From an uncultured Prevotellaceae bacterium (GTDB taxonomy: Bacteria; Bacteroidota; Bacteroidia; Bacteroidales; Bacteroidaceae), in contig CADCET010000001.1 of NCBI GenBank assembly GCA_902800495.1, positions 57,260 through 121,259 on the forward strand: DNA of 64,000 bases, read 5' to 3'. The notes under the pieces were generated by a model that saw nothing but the letters and a program-made list of their open reading frames with translations, did no database searches and had not been told where the DNA came from. Both the position numbers and the translations under genes were made by a program. Shown here in pieces: positions 9,123 through 16,493 of this stretch (within the stretch, counting starts at the first letter, position 1; each line of letters begins with the position of its first letter).

Positions 9123-10040
9123 ATGAAACCTGCACAGTCTGCAAGAAAACCAGCAGATGTACCCTTGTTCTACGAGGCCTTCTTGGCAAAGGTTAACGAA
9201 CTGGGCAGCAGCGTCAGCGACTCTACGCGCAGCAACTACCTGACCGCCTTGCGTTCACTACGCAGTTTCGCCGGCAATGGCCTGCGCCTGTGTGATGTTA
9301 ATGCGACGCTACTCCAGCGTTATGAGCGATGGCTGCGCGACTGCGGGATATGCCCTAACACCACCTCCTGTTATATGCGCTCGTTGCGAACCATTTTGTC
9401 GAAGTTGTTACCGCGAGAGGAAGTGCTTGCCTCTTTTTCCAACGTCTATACTGGACGTGCTGCTACCGACAAACGGTCTGTTGACAGAGAAACCGTCAGC
9501 AAGGTGAAGAACCTGCAGCTGAAGGAACGGTCGGCACTGTCGCTGGCACGCGACATCTTTCTATTCTGCTTCTATGCCCTCGGCATGCCCTTCGTCGACG
9601 TGGCTTTCCTGCGCCGACAGCAAGTAAACGGTGACCAGATCGTCTACTACCGCCGCAAAACGGGTGCACGTGTCACCGTGCCGCTGCTGCCTTGTATGAG
9701 AGACATCATGGGTAGGTACCAGAACAATACCTCCGACTACGTGTTCCCACTGCTTAGCAGCACCGACCCGCAGACGGCGTATAACGAGTACCTGACGAAG
9801 CTCAACTGGTATAACCGCGCCCTGAAAAGACTGGCCCGGCGGGCTGGCGTGTCCGAGACGCTGACGAGCTACACCACTCGCCACACATGGGCTACCACCG
9901 CCTACCACAACTGTGTTGAGCTGCCCGTCATATCGAAGGCACTGGGGCACAGTAGCCCGCAGACTACGCTGACCTACCTTCGCGAGATAAACGACCACCG
10001 CCTGATGGAGGCCAACAGTCGTATTGTGCAACTGGTTTGA
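9123..10040 (+). CDS. Tyrosine recombinase (integrase family) inside the putative invertible segment
   Basis: About 305 residues from the ATG at 9123. The frame is open back to a GTG at 8997, with ATGs at 9057 and 9063, so the start is uncertain. An N-terminal SAM-like core-binding domain (VPLFYEAFLAKVNEL to LLPRE) is followed by a catalytic domain: Lys in YYRRKTGARV, Arg in TTRHTWATTAYH, His in ALGHSSPQTT and the nucleophile Tyr in TLTYLREI. In the Arg-I region it reads ALGMPFVDVAFL, without the Arg often seen at the start of the RGM motif in Bacteroidales recombinases. Such enzymes join DNA at paired short sites. With near-identical inverted repeats on both sides, the likely substrate is the flanking leader repeats. 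Confidence 0.9.
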   Translation: MKPAQSARKPADVPLFYEAFLAKVNELGSSVSDSTRSNYLTALRSLRSFAGNGLRLCDVNATLLQRYERWLRDCGICPNTTSCYMRSLRTILSKLLPREEVLASFSNVYTGRAATDKRSVDRETVSKVKNLQLKERSALSLARDIFLFCFYALGMPFVDVAFLRRQQVNGDQIVYYRRKTGARVTVPLLPCMRDIMGRYQNNTSDYVFPLLSSTDPQTAYNEYLTKLNWYNRALKRLARRAGVSETLTSYTTRHTWATTAYHNCVELPVISKALGHSSPQTTLTYLREINDHRLMEANSRIVQLV

Positions 10041-10189
10041 AATCGTACTTGCATGATTTCCCGTAAGTCAAAGATCGCTTTGCCCGCGTTTGGGGGCTTG
10101 TTGATAAAGTAGTTTGTCACTCTTCGTACCAGCGGCGCCAAGTGAAACGAGGCAGACGCGTCTGGCAGCTTGAGCGGTGACGGTGTGTG

Positions 10190-10249
10190 GGACAGACGGT
10201 GCACAGAAGAAACCTCTTGTAAGGTTTAACGCGACGACGCGCTCTGTCC
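10190..10249 (-). ncRNA. Candidate 60-nt structured RNA (copy in repeat A)
   Basis: On the minus strand a 7-bp outer stem (GGACAGA with TCTGTCC) encloses a second stem (AAACCT with AGGTTT). A promoter-like TAACTTTG box lies just upstream at 10263-10270. The same 60-nt layout recurs at 63844-63903, with about eight substitutions that leave both stems largely intact. No T-run terminator is visible. It could instead be a DNA palindrome of the repeat family. Confidence 0.4.
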
Positions 10250-10262
10250 GGAATTGCGGCTG

Positions 10263-10294
10263 CAAAGTTACGCATTCCTGACCGCCGGCACAAG
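10263..10294 (-). promoter_or_regulatory. Repeat-borne promoter reading toward the recombinase 3' end
   Basis: On the minus strand CTTG at 10291-10294 and TAACTTTG at 10263-10270 are 20 nt apart, a Bacteroidetes-type promoter. The same element lies in the repeat copy at 63800-63831. Transcription would run into the 60-nt candidate RNA and then antisense to the recombinase gene. Confidence 0.5.
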
Positions 10295-10419
10295 ACTTCG
10301 GGGTGGGTCAGAGGAATCCTAAAACACGAACTTGCTGATAGTCAATGCAGTTCACGGGTCATAGCTGAAATCCTATAGTTCAGCGTAGGGGTACATTTGC
10401 TCTCTTAAAACTTCTGTGG

Positions 10420-10757
10420 TGACACCTGGCGCACCTGGCACTTAACCTGCTGATTATCAGTGTTGTTCTTTCTGGATGGAGGTCGCACCTGAGGTGACAC
10501 CTGAGGTGGCACCTAAGTTTATTCCAGAAGATGGAAGACTGGGAAATGTTTCACAATCGTGCCTGAAAAAATATGGGTGTCTCGTAAAAAAATATAAGCC
10601 TCTCGTAAAAAAATAACGGCCGTTTAGAAATGTTTCACGGTTGTTGGTAAAGGAGAGGGGGAGTGGTGCGGCCTTTGGTGCGACCTTTGGTGCGACCAAC
10701 GTTTGAAAAATAGATGTTGATAATCAACGGATTAAGTGTCAGGTGCGCCAGGTGTTA
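10420..10757. repeat. Long palindromic repeat, copy A
   Basis: Arms of about 40 bp (10420-10460 and 10717-10757) are imperfect reverse complements: TGACACCTGGCGCACCTGG... against ...CCAGGTGCGCCAGGTGTTA. Inside the left arm are GGTCGCACC and GGTGGCACC-type 9-mers, mirrored by GGTGCGACC units inside the right arm. The centre holds tandem 21-bp units of the CTCTCGTAAAAAAATA type flanked by TGTTTCAC. Related copies are at 38799-39166 and 63218-63580. Homology with the 63-kb copy continues outward to 10190. There is no convincing gene in 10041-10936; this element and its flank fill most of that gap. Confidence 0.85.
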
Positions 10758-10936
10758 GCATAGTCTGTTTGGTGACACGTAGGTAGGGGAGGGTGGGGTC
10801 AGTAACATCTCTATTGTGTGTTCAAAGTTGGCACATCATATATGAATGGTCTGCTTCTGAAAGCTGGGATTGGAAACGTAAAATCGGCGTAAATTGTTAA
10901 TAAGTAGGACAACAATGTGATTTTTTTATAATTTTA

Positions 10937-10968
10937 TTCGTTTTTTTAATTCTTATATATTATCTTTG
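10937..10968 (+). promoter_or_regulatory. Promoter facing the right SusC/SusD operon (inside the invertible segment)
   Basis: TATCTTTG at 10961-10968 is a perfect -7 box, preceded 20 nt upstream by a degenerate -33 (TTCG at 10937-10940) in an AT-rich stretch. The transcript would begin near 10975 and cross the right leader repeat. The promoter lies inside the inverted repeats, so it would turn round with the segment. Confidence 0.8.
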
Positions 10969-10980
10969 CAAGCTGAATTG

Positions 10981-11012
10981 GTGGGAAACCACTCTACCTC
11001 GTGCGCCGAGGC
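10981..11012 (+). promoter_or_regulatory. Leader hairpins before the right susC
   Basis: Two small stem-loops are predicted at the 5' end of the transcript: GTGG-GAAA-CCAC at 10981-10992, and CCTCG-TGCGC-CGAGG at 10998-11012. The second is shared with the left arm and may also be the core binding site of the recombinase. Confidence 0.45.
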
Positions 11013-11101
11013 GTACATATTATATAAGGTACACGCGCGAAACGAAACATTAATATATTATAAACCAAAAAACGAGAGAGAATTATGAAAAAAAGACTAA
11101 C
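10996..11101 (+). repeat. Right arm of the inverted leader repeat (candidate inversion site)
   Basis: 106 bp matching the reverse complement of 8843-8947 at all but three positions and one single-base gap. It contains the leader and first codons (MKKRLT) of the right susC. With the left arm it encloses 2048 bp of unique sequence. Confidence 0.9.
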
Positions 11102-14081
11102 GATGTTAATGGCAACAATGCTGCTCTGTATAGTAGCTGTTGCCCAGACAAAAGTCAACGGAACGGTACTCTCACAAGAGGACGGCCAGCCGATTATCGG
11201 TGCTGCCGTTCGCGTTGAGGGCGCCAAGACCGGTATGTTGACTGATGTTAACGGCCGTTTCTCTGTGACGTTGCCTCAAGGTAAGACACAGATTACAGTG
11301 TCATACTTAGGCTATGAGTCGAAGACGGTTGCCGCCAAGAACGGTATGCGCGTGTTCCTGAAGCAGGATGCCAAAGCCCTCGACGATGTGATTGTCGTCG
11401 GTTATGGTACGCAGCGCCGTGAGGCTAAGACGGGTTCTATCACGACCGTCTCTGGTAACGAGATTGCCGATATCCCTGCCACTTCGCTCGACAAGATGCT
11501 CGGTGGTAAACTGGCTGGTGTTACTATCACCCAGCAGTCTGGCCAGCCGGGTTCTATGTCAAGCATCCGTATCCGCGGTAACAGCTCTATCAATGCCGGT
11601 AACGACCCTCTGTATGTGGTTGACGGTATTCCCATCATGAGCGGTAACGATGCTGAGATGACGAACACGTCGAACCCTATTGCCACCATCAACCCCGACG
11701 ATATCGAGTCAATCACCGTGCTGAAGGATGCTGCTGCAGCTTCTGTCTACGGTTCGCGTGCTGCTAACGGTGTCATCCTGATTACCACCAAGAGCGGTAA
11801 GGAGGGCAAGTCGGTGTTCACCGTGCGTGCCAAGTACGGTGTGTCGTCGCTGGCTAATGACAACGACTACGGTGTGATGACTGGACAGGAACTGCTGGAG
11901 TATCAGCGCGACGCTATCAGAAACGCCGGTAAGAATCCTGACGATCCCACAGCCGGTGCTTCTTACTATCGTCCCTACGAGCTGCTGACCCGTCCTCAGA
12001 CCAACTGGATGGACCACTTCACCCGTCAGGGCAAGACCCAGGAGTATGAGATTACCATGTCGGGTGGCTCTGCCAAGACCAAGTACTACAACTCACTGTC
12101 GTATCACAAGACCGACGGTATCTACTACGGTGTCGACTTCGAGCGTATGCAGGGTCGTATCAACGTAGACCACGAGATACTCTCGAACCTGAAGACCGGC
12201 ACCCGCGTCAACCTGGGCTACACCGAGTCCAACGACGTGCCTATGCAGTCGCTCTACTATTCTAACCCTGCCTTCGCCGGTATGACCATCCTGCCTTGGA
12301 CGCCTGCCTATGACGAGAAGGGTAACTTCAACTCGAACATTCCCGAGAACTCGAACTCGAACCCCCGTGCCACGGCAGCCTACGACGACCAGTGGCAGAA
12401 GACCTACTTCGTCAATGCTAACTTCTACCTGGAGTGGAAGCCCATCAAGCAGCTGACCCTGAAGACCACCAATGCCGCTGAGCTCAAGTTCGTCGAGAGC
12501 CGCCGCTACTGGTCGAAGGAAGCCCACAACAACGCTACGGGCTACCCCGAACTGCAGATGATTGACAGCCAGCGCCGCAATCTGACGACCTCGAATACCG
12601 CAACGTGGGAAGACACCTATTTCGAGAAGCACAACCTCCGCGTCCTGCTCGGTCAGGAGGCCAACCACTACCACTATCAGTATCTGTACGCTATGGCCGA
12701 GAACCTGAACCCGCAGATTCCCTACCTGCGTTCTGGCGACTCGTCGAACCATCCTGTTGAAGACTACGATATGAACCGCACGATGCTGTCATACTTCGGC
12801 ATCCTCGACTACAACTTCGACTCACGCTACTACCTGCAGGCCAGTATCCGTACCGACGGTTCGTCGCGTTTCGGTGAGAACAAGCGCTGGGGTACGTTCT
12901 GGTCGGTAGGTGCCAGCTGGAACATCCACAACGAGGCCTTCATGAAGGATATGAGCTGGCTCGACATGGGTAAGCTGCGCGCCAGCTACGGTGTCAACGG
13001 TAACGATAACATTGCCGACTACCAGCAGTACGGTACTTACAGCACCAGTGTCTACAACGGTCTGACCGGCCTGCGTCCCTCGACGCCCGCCAACCCCGAC
13101 CTGTCGTGGGAGAAGAACTACGCCTGGAACATCGGTCTCGACTTCCGCTTCCTGAAGCGCTTCTCGGGTAGCATCGATGTCTACTCGCGTAAGACCGAGG
13201 ACATGCTGCTCGACAAGGCTCAGTCTTCTACTTCTGGCTTTAACACCGCTACCGTGAACGTCGGTTCTATGCGTAACACGGGTGTTGAGTTCCAGTTCGA
13301 CGCTGACATTATCGACAAGGGCGATTGGAAGTGGACTGCCGGCTTCAACATTGCTCACAACAAGACGAAGATCCTCGAGCTGGCTGGCGACGAGATGATG
13401 ACCTACTACACGGAGGATGGCGACGCTGAGAGCCGTCTGAAGCACATCGTTGGCGAGTCGATGCTCACCTTCTGGCTGAAGGACTATGCCGGTGTGAACC
13501 CCGTCAACGGTGAGGCTCTCTGGCGCGACAAGAACGGCGAGTTGACCAATGACTACAATGCTGCTGCCGAGGTGAAGAGCGGTAGCCCCGAACCTACCTA
13601 CACGGGTGGTGTGAATACGACCGTGAGCTGGAAGGGTCTTCAGCTGAGCATCGTCGGTGAGTTCAAGGGTGGCAACAAGGTGATGATCATCGAGAACCGC
13701 TACCTGACCTCTGACGGTAACCAGATGTCGATGAACCAGCAGAAGCACGCTCTCGACTATTGGAAGAAGCCGGGCGACACGGGTGTGAACCCCAAGCCTA
13801 TTGCCGGTAATGCTACCAACTCATACAGCTTCTCTTCAAACCGCTTCATTGAGAAGGGCGACTACTTCCGTATCAAGGATATCACACTGTCATACCAGTT
13901 GCCTAACACCCTGCTCAACAAGGTGGGCCTGAAGTCTACCCGCATCTATGCCAGCGGTCTGAACGTCTATACCTTCCACGACGTGAACTTCTGGGATCCC
14001 GAGCGTGGCGTCGACGGTATGGGCTATGGTATCTATCCTGTCTCTAAGTCATTTATCGTAGGTCTCGACCTGTCGTTCTAA
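11085..14081 (+). CDS. SusC/RagA TonB-linked outer-membrane protein (right locus, promoter-proximal)
   Basis: 998 residues: a signal peptide ending VAVAQ, a carboxypeptidase-regulatory-like domain (KVNGTVLSQEDGQPIIGAAV), a TonB-box-like DDVIVVGYG near residue 100, a plug (SIRIRGNSSINAGNDPLYVV, then SVYGSRAANGVI) and a barrel ending SFIVGLDLSF. It is the transporter partner of the SusD that starts 44 bp later. It shares its first six residues and its leader with the left susC but is otherwise clearly different, so the two systems probably take different ligands. A clear promoter lies about 117 bp upstream. Confidence 0.94.
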   Translation: MKKRLTMLMATMLLCIVAVAQTKVNGTVLSQEDGQPIIGAAVRVEGAKTGMLTDVNGRFSVTLPQGKTQITVSYLGYESKTVAAKNGMRVFLKQDAKALDDVIVVGYGTQRREAKTGSITTVSGNEIADIPATSLDKMLGGKLAGVTITQQSGQPGSMSSIRIRGNSSINAGNDPLYVVDGIPIMSGNDAEMTNTSNPIATINPDDIESITVLKDAAAASVYGSRAANGVILITTKSGKEGKSVFTVRAKYGVSSLANDNDYGVMTGQELLEYQRDAIRNAGKNPDDPTAGASYYRPYELLTRPQTNWMDHFTRQGKTQEYEITMSGGSAKTKYYNSLSYHKTDGIYYGVDFERMQGRINVDHEILSNLKTGTRVNLGYTESNDVPMQSLYYSNPAFAGMTILPWTPAYDEKGNFNSNIPENSNSNPRATAAYDDQWQKTYFVNANFYLEWKPIKQLTLKTTNAAELKFVESRRYWSKEAHNNATGYPELQMIDSQRRNLTTSNTATWEDTYFEKHNLRVLLGQEANHYHYQYLYAMAENLNPQIPYLRSGDSSNHPVEDYDMNRTMLSYFGILDYNFDSRYYLQASIRTDGSSRFGENKRWGTFWSVGASWNIHNEAFMKDMSWLDMGKLRASYGVNGNDNIADYQQYGTYSTSVYNGLTGLRPSTPANPDLSWEKNYAWNIGLDFRFLKRFSGSIDVYSRKTEDMLLDKAQSSTSGFNTATVNVGSMRNTGVEFQFDADIIDKGDWKWTAGFNIAHNKTKILELAGDEMMTYYTEDGDAESRLKHIVGESMLTFWLKDYAGVNPVNGEALWRDKNGELTNDYNAAAEVKSGSPEPTYTGGVNTTVSWKGLQLSIVGEFKGGNKVMIIENRYLTSDGNQMSMNQQKHALDYWKKPGDTGVNPKPIAGNATNSYSFSSNRFIEKGDYFRIKDITLSYQLPNTLLNKVGLKSTRIYASGLNVYTFHDVNFWDPERGVDGMGYGIYPVSKSFIVGLDLSF

Positions 14082-14124
14082 GAAGAATTGAAGAATTTGA
14101 ATCATTGAAAAATTGAAGTAAGAT

Positions 14125-15552
14125 ATGAAAAAGACAATTATAGGACTGGCACTCATTGCCACCGCTGGCACGTTTACTGCTTGCAACGGCTTCCTTGAGG
14201 AAGAGCCGCTGATGAAGCAGAGCAACGAGCTTACCTTTGCCACTTACGAAGGCTTGAACCAGGCTGGAGCTGCCATCTATGGTATGATGCAGAGCGATGC
14301 TTGGTACGACGGACAGTTTGTACTGCAGTCAGAACTGCGCGGCGGTAACGCCAAGAACCCGCTTTCGATTCCCGGTTCCGGCCGCTATCGTCAGGACGCA
14401 CAGTGGAACTACAGCGAGACCAACACATCGTCACTGTGGACCTACGGATACTATACCATCTCATGGTGTAACAACATTATCAACAGTCTGGAGACCACTG
14501 ACAAGGGCGACGCTACCGCTCAGGATCTTAACAACCTGAAGGCCGAGGCTCTGTTCATGCGTGCTCTCTGCCACTTCGAGCTCGTCATCACCTACGCCCA
14601 GCCTTACAAGGCCGGTCGCGACAACCTGGGTGTTCCCGTCGTGCTGAAGACCGAGAACGGACAGCCCAGCCGTAACAAGGTGGGTGAGGTCTACGACCAG
14701 GTCGTCAAGGACCTGCTGGAGGCTGAGAGCATCATCAGCGACAACTTCAAGCGTAGCGGCGTCGACGACAATGCCGCTGTGGCTTCAAAGCCCGCTATCC
14801 AGGCTCTGCTCTCGCGTGTCTACCTCTATATGGAGAACTGGCAGGGTGCTGCTGACTATGCTACGAAGGTTATCAACAGCGGCAAGTTTGCACTGGCTTC
14901 TGGCGATGACTACCTCAACATGTTCAGCGCTGCTACCGCTCCCGAGGGTGGCGAGATTATCTTCGAGGTTTATGGTTCGAAGAAGAATGGCTTCTGGGAC
15001 GGTTCCGGTTGGACGCATCTGGCCTACATCACCAGCTGGGGTAACGGTAACGACGGTTCTGGCGACGTGTGCGCCACGACTGACCTGGTGAACCTCTACG
15101 AGGCTGGCGACATCCGTCTGAACCTGTTCGCAAAGAACGAGAACGACAACCTCATCCTGAAGTACAAGGGTAAGGAAGGCTCCGTTCCCCGTGAGACCAA
15201 CGTGCCCATCCTCCGTCTGTCGGAGATGTACCTGAACCGTGCCGAGGCTATCCTCAATGGTGCCAGCGTTAGCGGTGCCAGCGCACGTGGTGACTTGGAG
15301 GCTGTTGCCTCAAAGCGTGGTGCTACCGTTCCTGGTCAGTTTAATGTGTTAGAAGAGCGCCGCAAGGAGCTGATGTTCGAGGGTCATATCGTCTATGACC
15401 TCGCCCGTACGATGAGCCCGCTCAACCGTACCGACTTCGACGGCACGATGAACCAGAATCTGCCCGCTGCTCCTGACTACCACTGGGCTATGCCTATCCC
15501 CAAGCGCGAGCGCGATGCAAACCCGAACGTAGAGCAGAATCCGGGATATTAA
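14125..15552 (+). CDS. RagB/SusD family nutrient-binding lipoprotein (right locus)
   Basis: 475 residues; lipobox TFTAC puts the anchor on Cys20, followed by NGFLEEEPL. Helical TPR-like stretches and the C-terminal VLEERRKELMFEGHIVYDLAR are SusD hallmarks. It acts on the outer surface as the binding lid for the SusC encoded 44 bp upstream. It is shorter than the left-locus SusD and not closely similar to it. Confidence 0.93.
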   Translation: MKKTIIGLALIATAGTFTACNGFLEEEPLMKQSNELTFATYEGLNQAGAAIYGMMQSDAWYDGQFVLQSELRGGNAKNPLSIPGSGRYRQDAQWNYSETNTSSLWTYGYYTISWCNNIINSLETTDKGDATAQDLNNLKAEALFMRALCHFELVITYAQPYKAGRDNLGVPVVLKTENGQPSRNKVGEVYDQVVKDLLEAESIISDNFKRSGVDDNAAVASKPAIQALLSRVYLYMENWQGAADYATKVINSGKFALASGDDYLNMFSAATAPEGGEIIFEVYGSKKNGFWDGSGWTHLAYITSWGNGNDGSGDVCATTDLVNLYEAGDIRLNLFAKNENDNLILKYKGKEGSVPRETNVPILRLSEMYLNRAEAILNGASVSGASARGDLEAVASKRGATVPGQFNVLEERRKELMFEGHIVYDLARTMSPLNRTDFDGTMNQNLPAAPDYHWAMPIPKRERDANPNVEQNPGY

Positions 15553-15590
15553 GCAATTGAAAATTGATAATTGAAAATTGAATTAAAGTT

Positions 15591-16469
15591 ATGAAGATAT
15601 TTAAATTAACATACGGACTGATGGCTGCTTCGATGCTCGCTTTGGCATCGTGCGACCTCAACGAGTATCCTGAATTCGACGATGCTGATGCATTCATCGC
15701 ATTCACAAGCAGCACTGCCTCTGTTGGTGAGGAAAGTGGCTCGTTGGAAATTCCTGTTCTTTTAACATCGAAGTCGGGCATGACGGCTACTGCTGAAATA
15801 GAAGTTGTGGCTGATGCTGAGGGAACCACTGCTATTGAGGGTACTGACTATACCATTGAAAACAAGACCTTGTCGTTCTCTGGTTTGGAAGGTGCCACAC
15901 AGAAAATAAAGATCAATATCGTTGATAATGATGTCTTCAGTGGCAATAAGACGTTCAAGATCCGCCTGAAAGATGGTGGAAGTGTTAAGCTGGGAGCTGC
16001 CAAGACTTGTACGATTACCATCCAGGACAATGAGCACCCGCTCGCATTCATCCTTGGAACCTATGGTGCATCGGCTGACTCTTACTTCTCAAGCCGTGGC
16101 CACTTTGATTGGGATATCACCATCACTCGTGATGATAACGATATCTCGAAGGTATGGATTGGCAACCTCGATCCTTATTTCGCTGTAAACGGATATAACG
16201 TTTCTCGTAACTGCAATATCTTCTACGGCGTCGTTAATGATGAGAAGACCCAGATTCTTGTACCCGCAGGACAGAAACTCGGTTATGAGAATACGGAATT
16301 GGCTGCCTTTGTCGCTGCTGATCCTGACGAAGATGAGACTGAGGGTGATAACGTCGTTATCGATATCCTGGATAATGGTAACACGCTCGTCATTACCAAT
16401 GCATGGGGTATTTATGATGATGGTTGGTGGAACTTGTTCCGTGGACCGATTACTCTGAGAAAGAAATAA
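15591..16469 (+). CDS. Calx-beta-domain surface lipoprotein
   Basis: 292 residues with lipobox ALASC (Cys21). Residues of about 30-150 resemble a Calx-beta fold (FIAFTSSTASVGEESGSLEI, then GTDYTI, KINIVDNDVFSGNKTF and the closing TITIQDNE), a domain that often binds calcium. The C-terminal half is rich in aromatic and acidic residues and is unassigned. It is third in the operon, 38 bp after SusD, the usual place for a surface glycan- or protein-binding accessory. Ligand binding is inferred from position. Confidence 0.8.
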   Translation: MKIFKLTYGLMAASMLALASCDLNEYPEFDDADAFIAFTSSTASVGEESGSLEIPVLLTSKSGMTATAEIEVVADAEGTTAIEGTDYTIENKTLSFSGLEGATQKIKINIVDNDVFSGNKTFKIRLKDGGSVKLGAAKTCTITIQDNEHPLAFILGTYGASADSYFSSRGHFDWDITITRDDNDISKVWIGNLDPYFAVNGYNVSRNCNIFYGVVNDEKTQILVPAGQKLGYENTELAAFVAADPDEDETEGDNVVIDILDNGNTLVITNAWGIYDDGWWNLFRGPITLRKK

Positions 16470-16493
16470 ATAACGTTAAAAAGAAGAAAGATT

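Noticed and set aside
10457-10699. 80-codon frame in repeat copy A, similar to one at 63348-63530 in copy C
   Set aside because: The likeness is explained by nucleotide homology of the repeats. There is no promoter or start context, and copy B differs in sequence.
8843-11101. Interpretation as an integrated mobile element with att sites
   Set aside because: There is no cargo beyond the recombinase, the repeats are inverted rather than direct, and they coincide with susC leaders.
8843-11101. Interpretation as a shufflon that swaps susC coding domains
   Set aside because: Homology ends 17 bases into the coding sequence, so inversion would leave both proteins unchanged. A promoter switch fits better.
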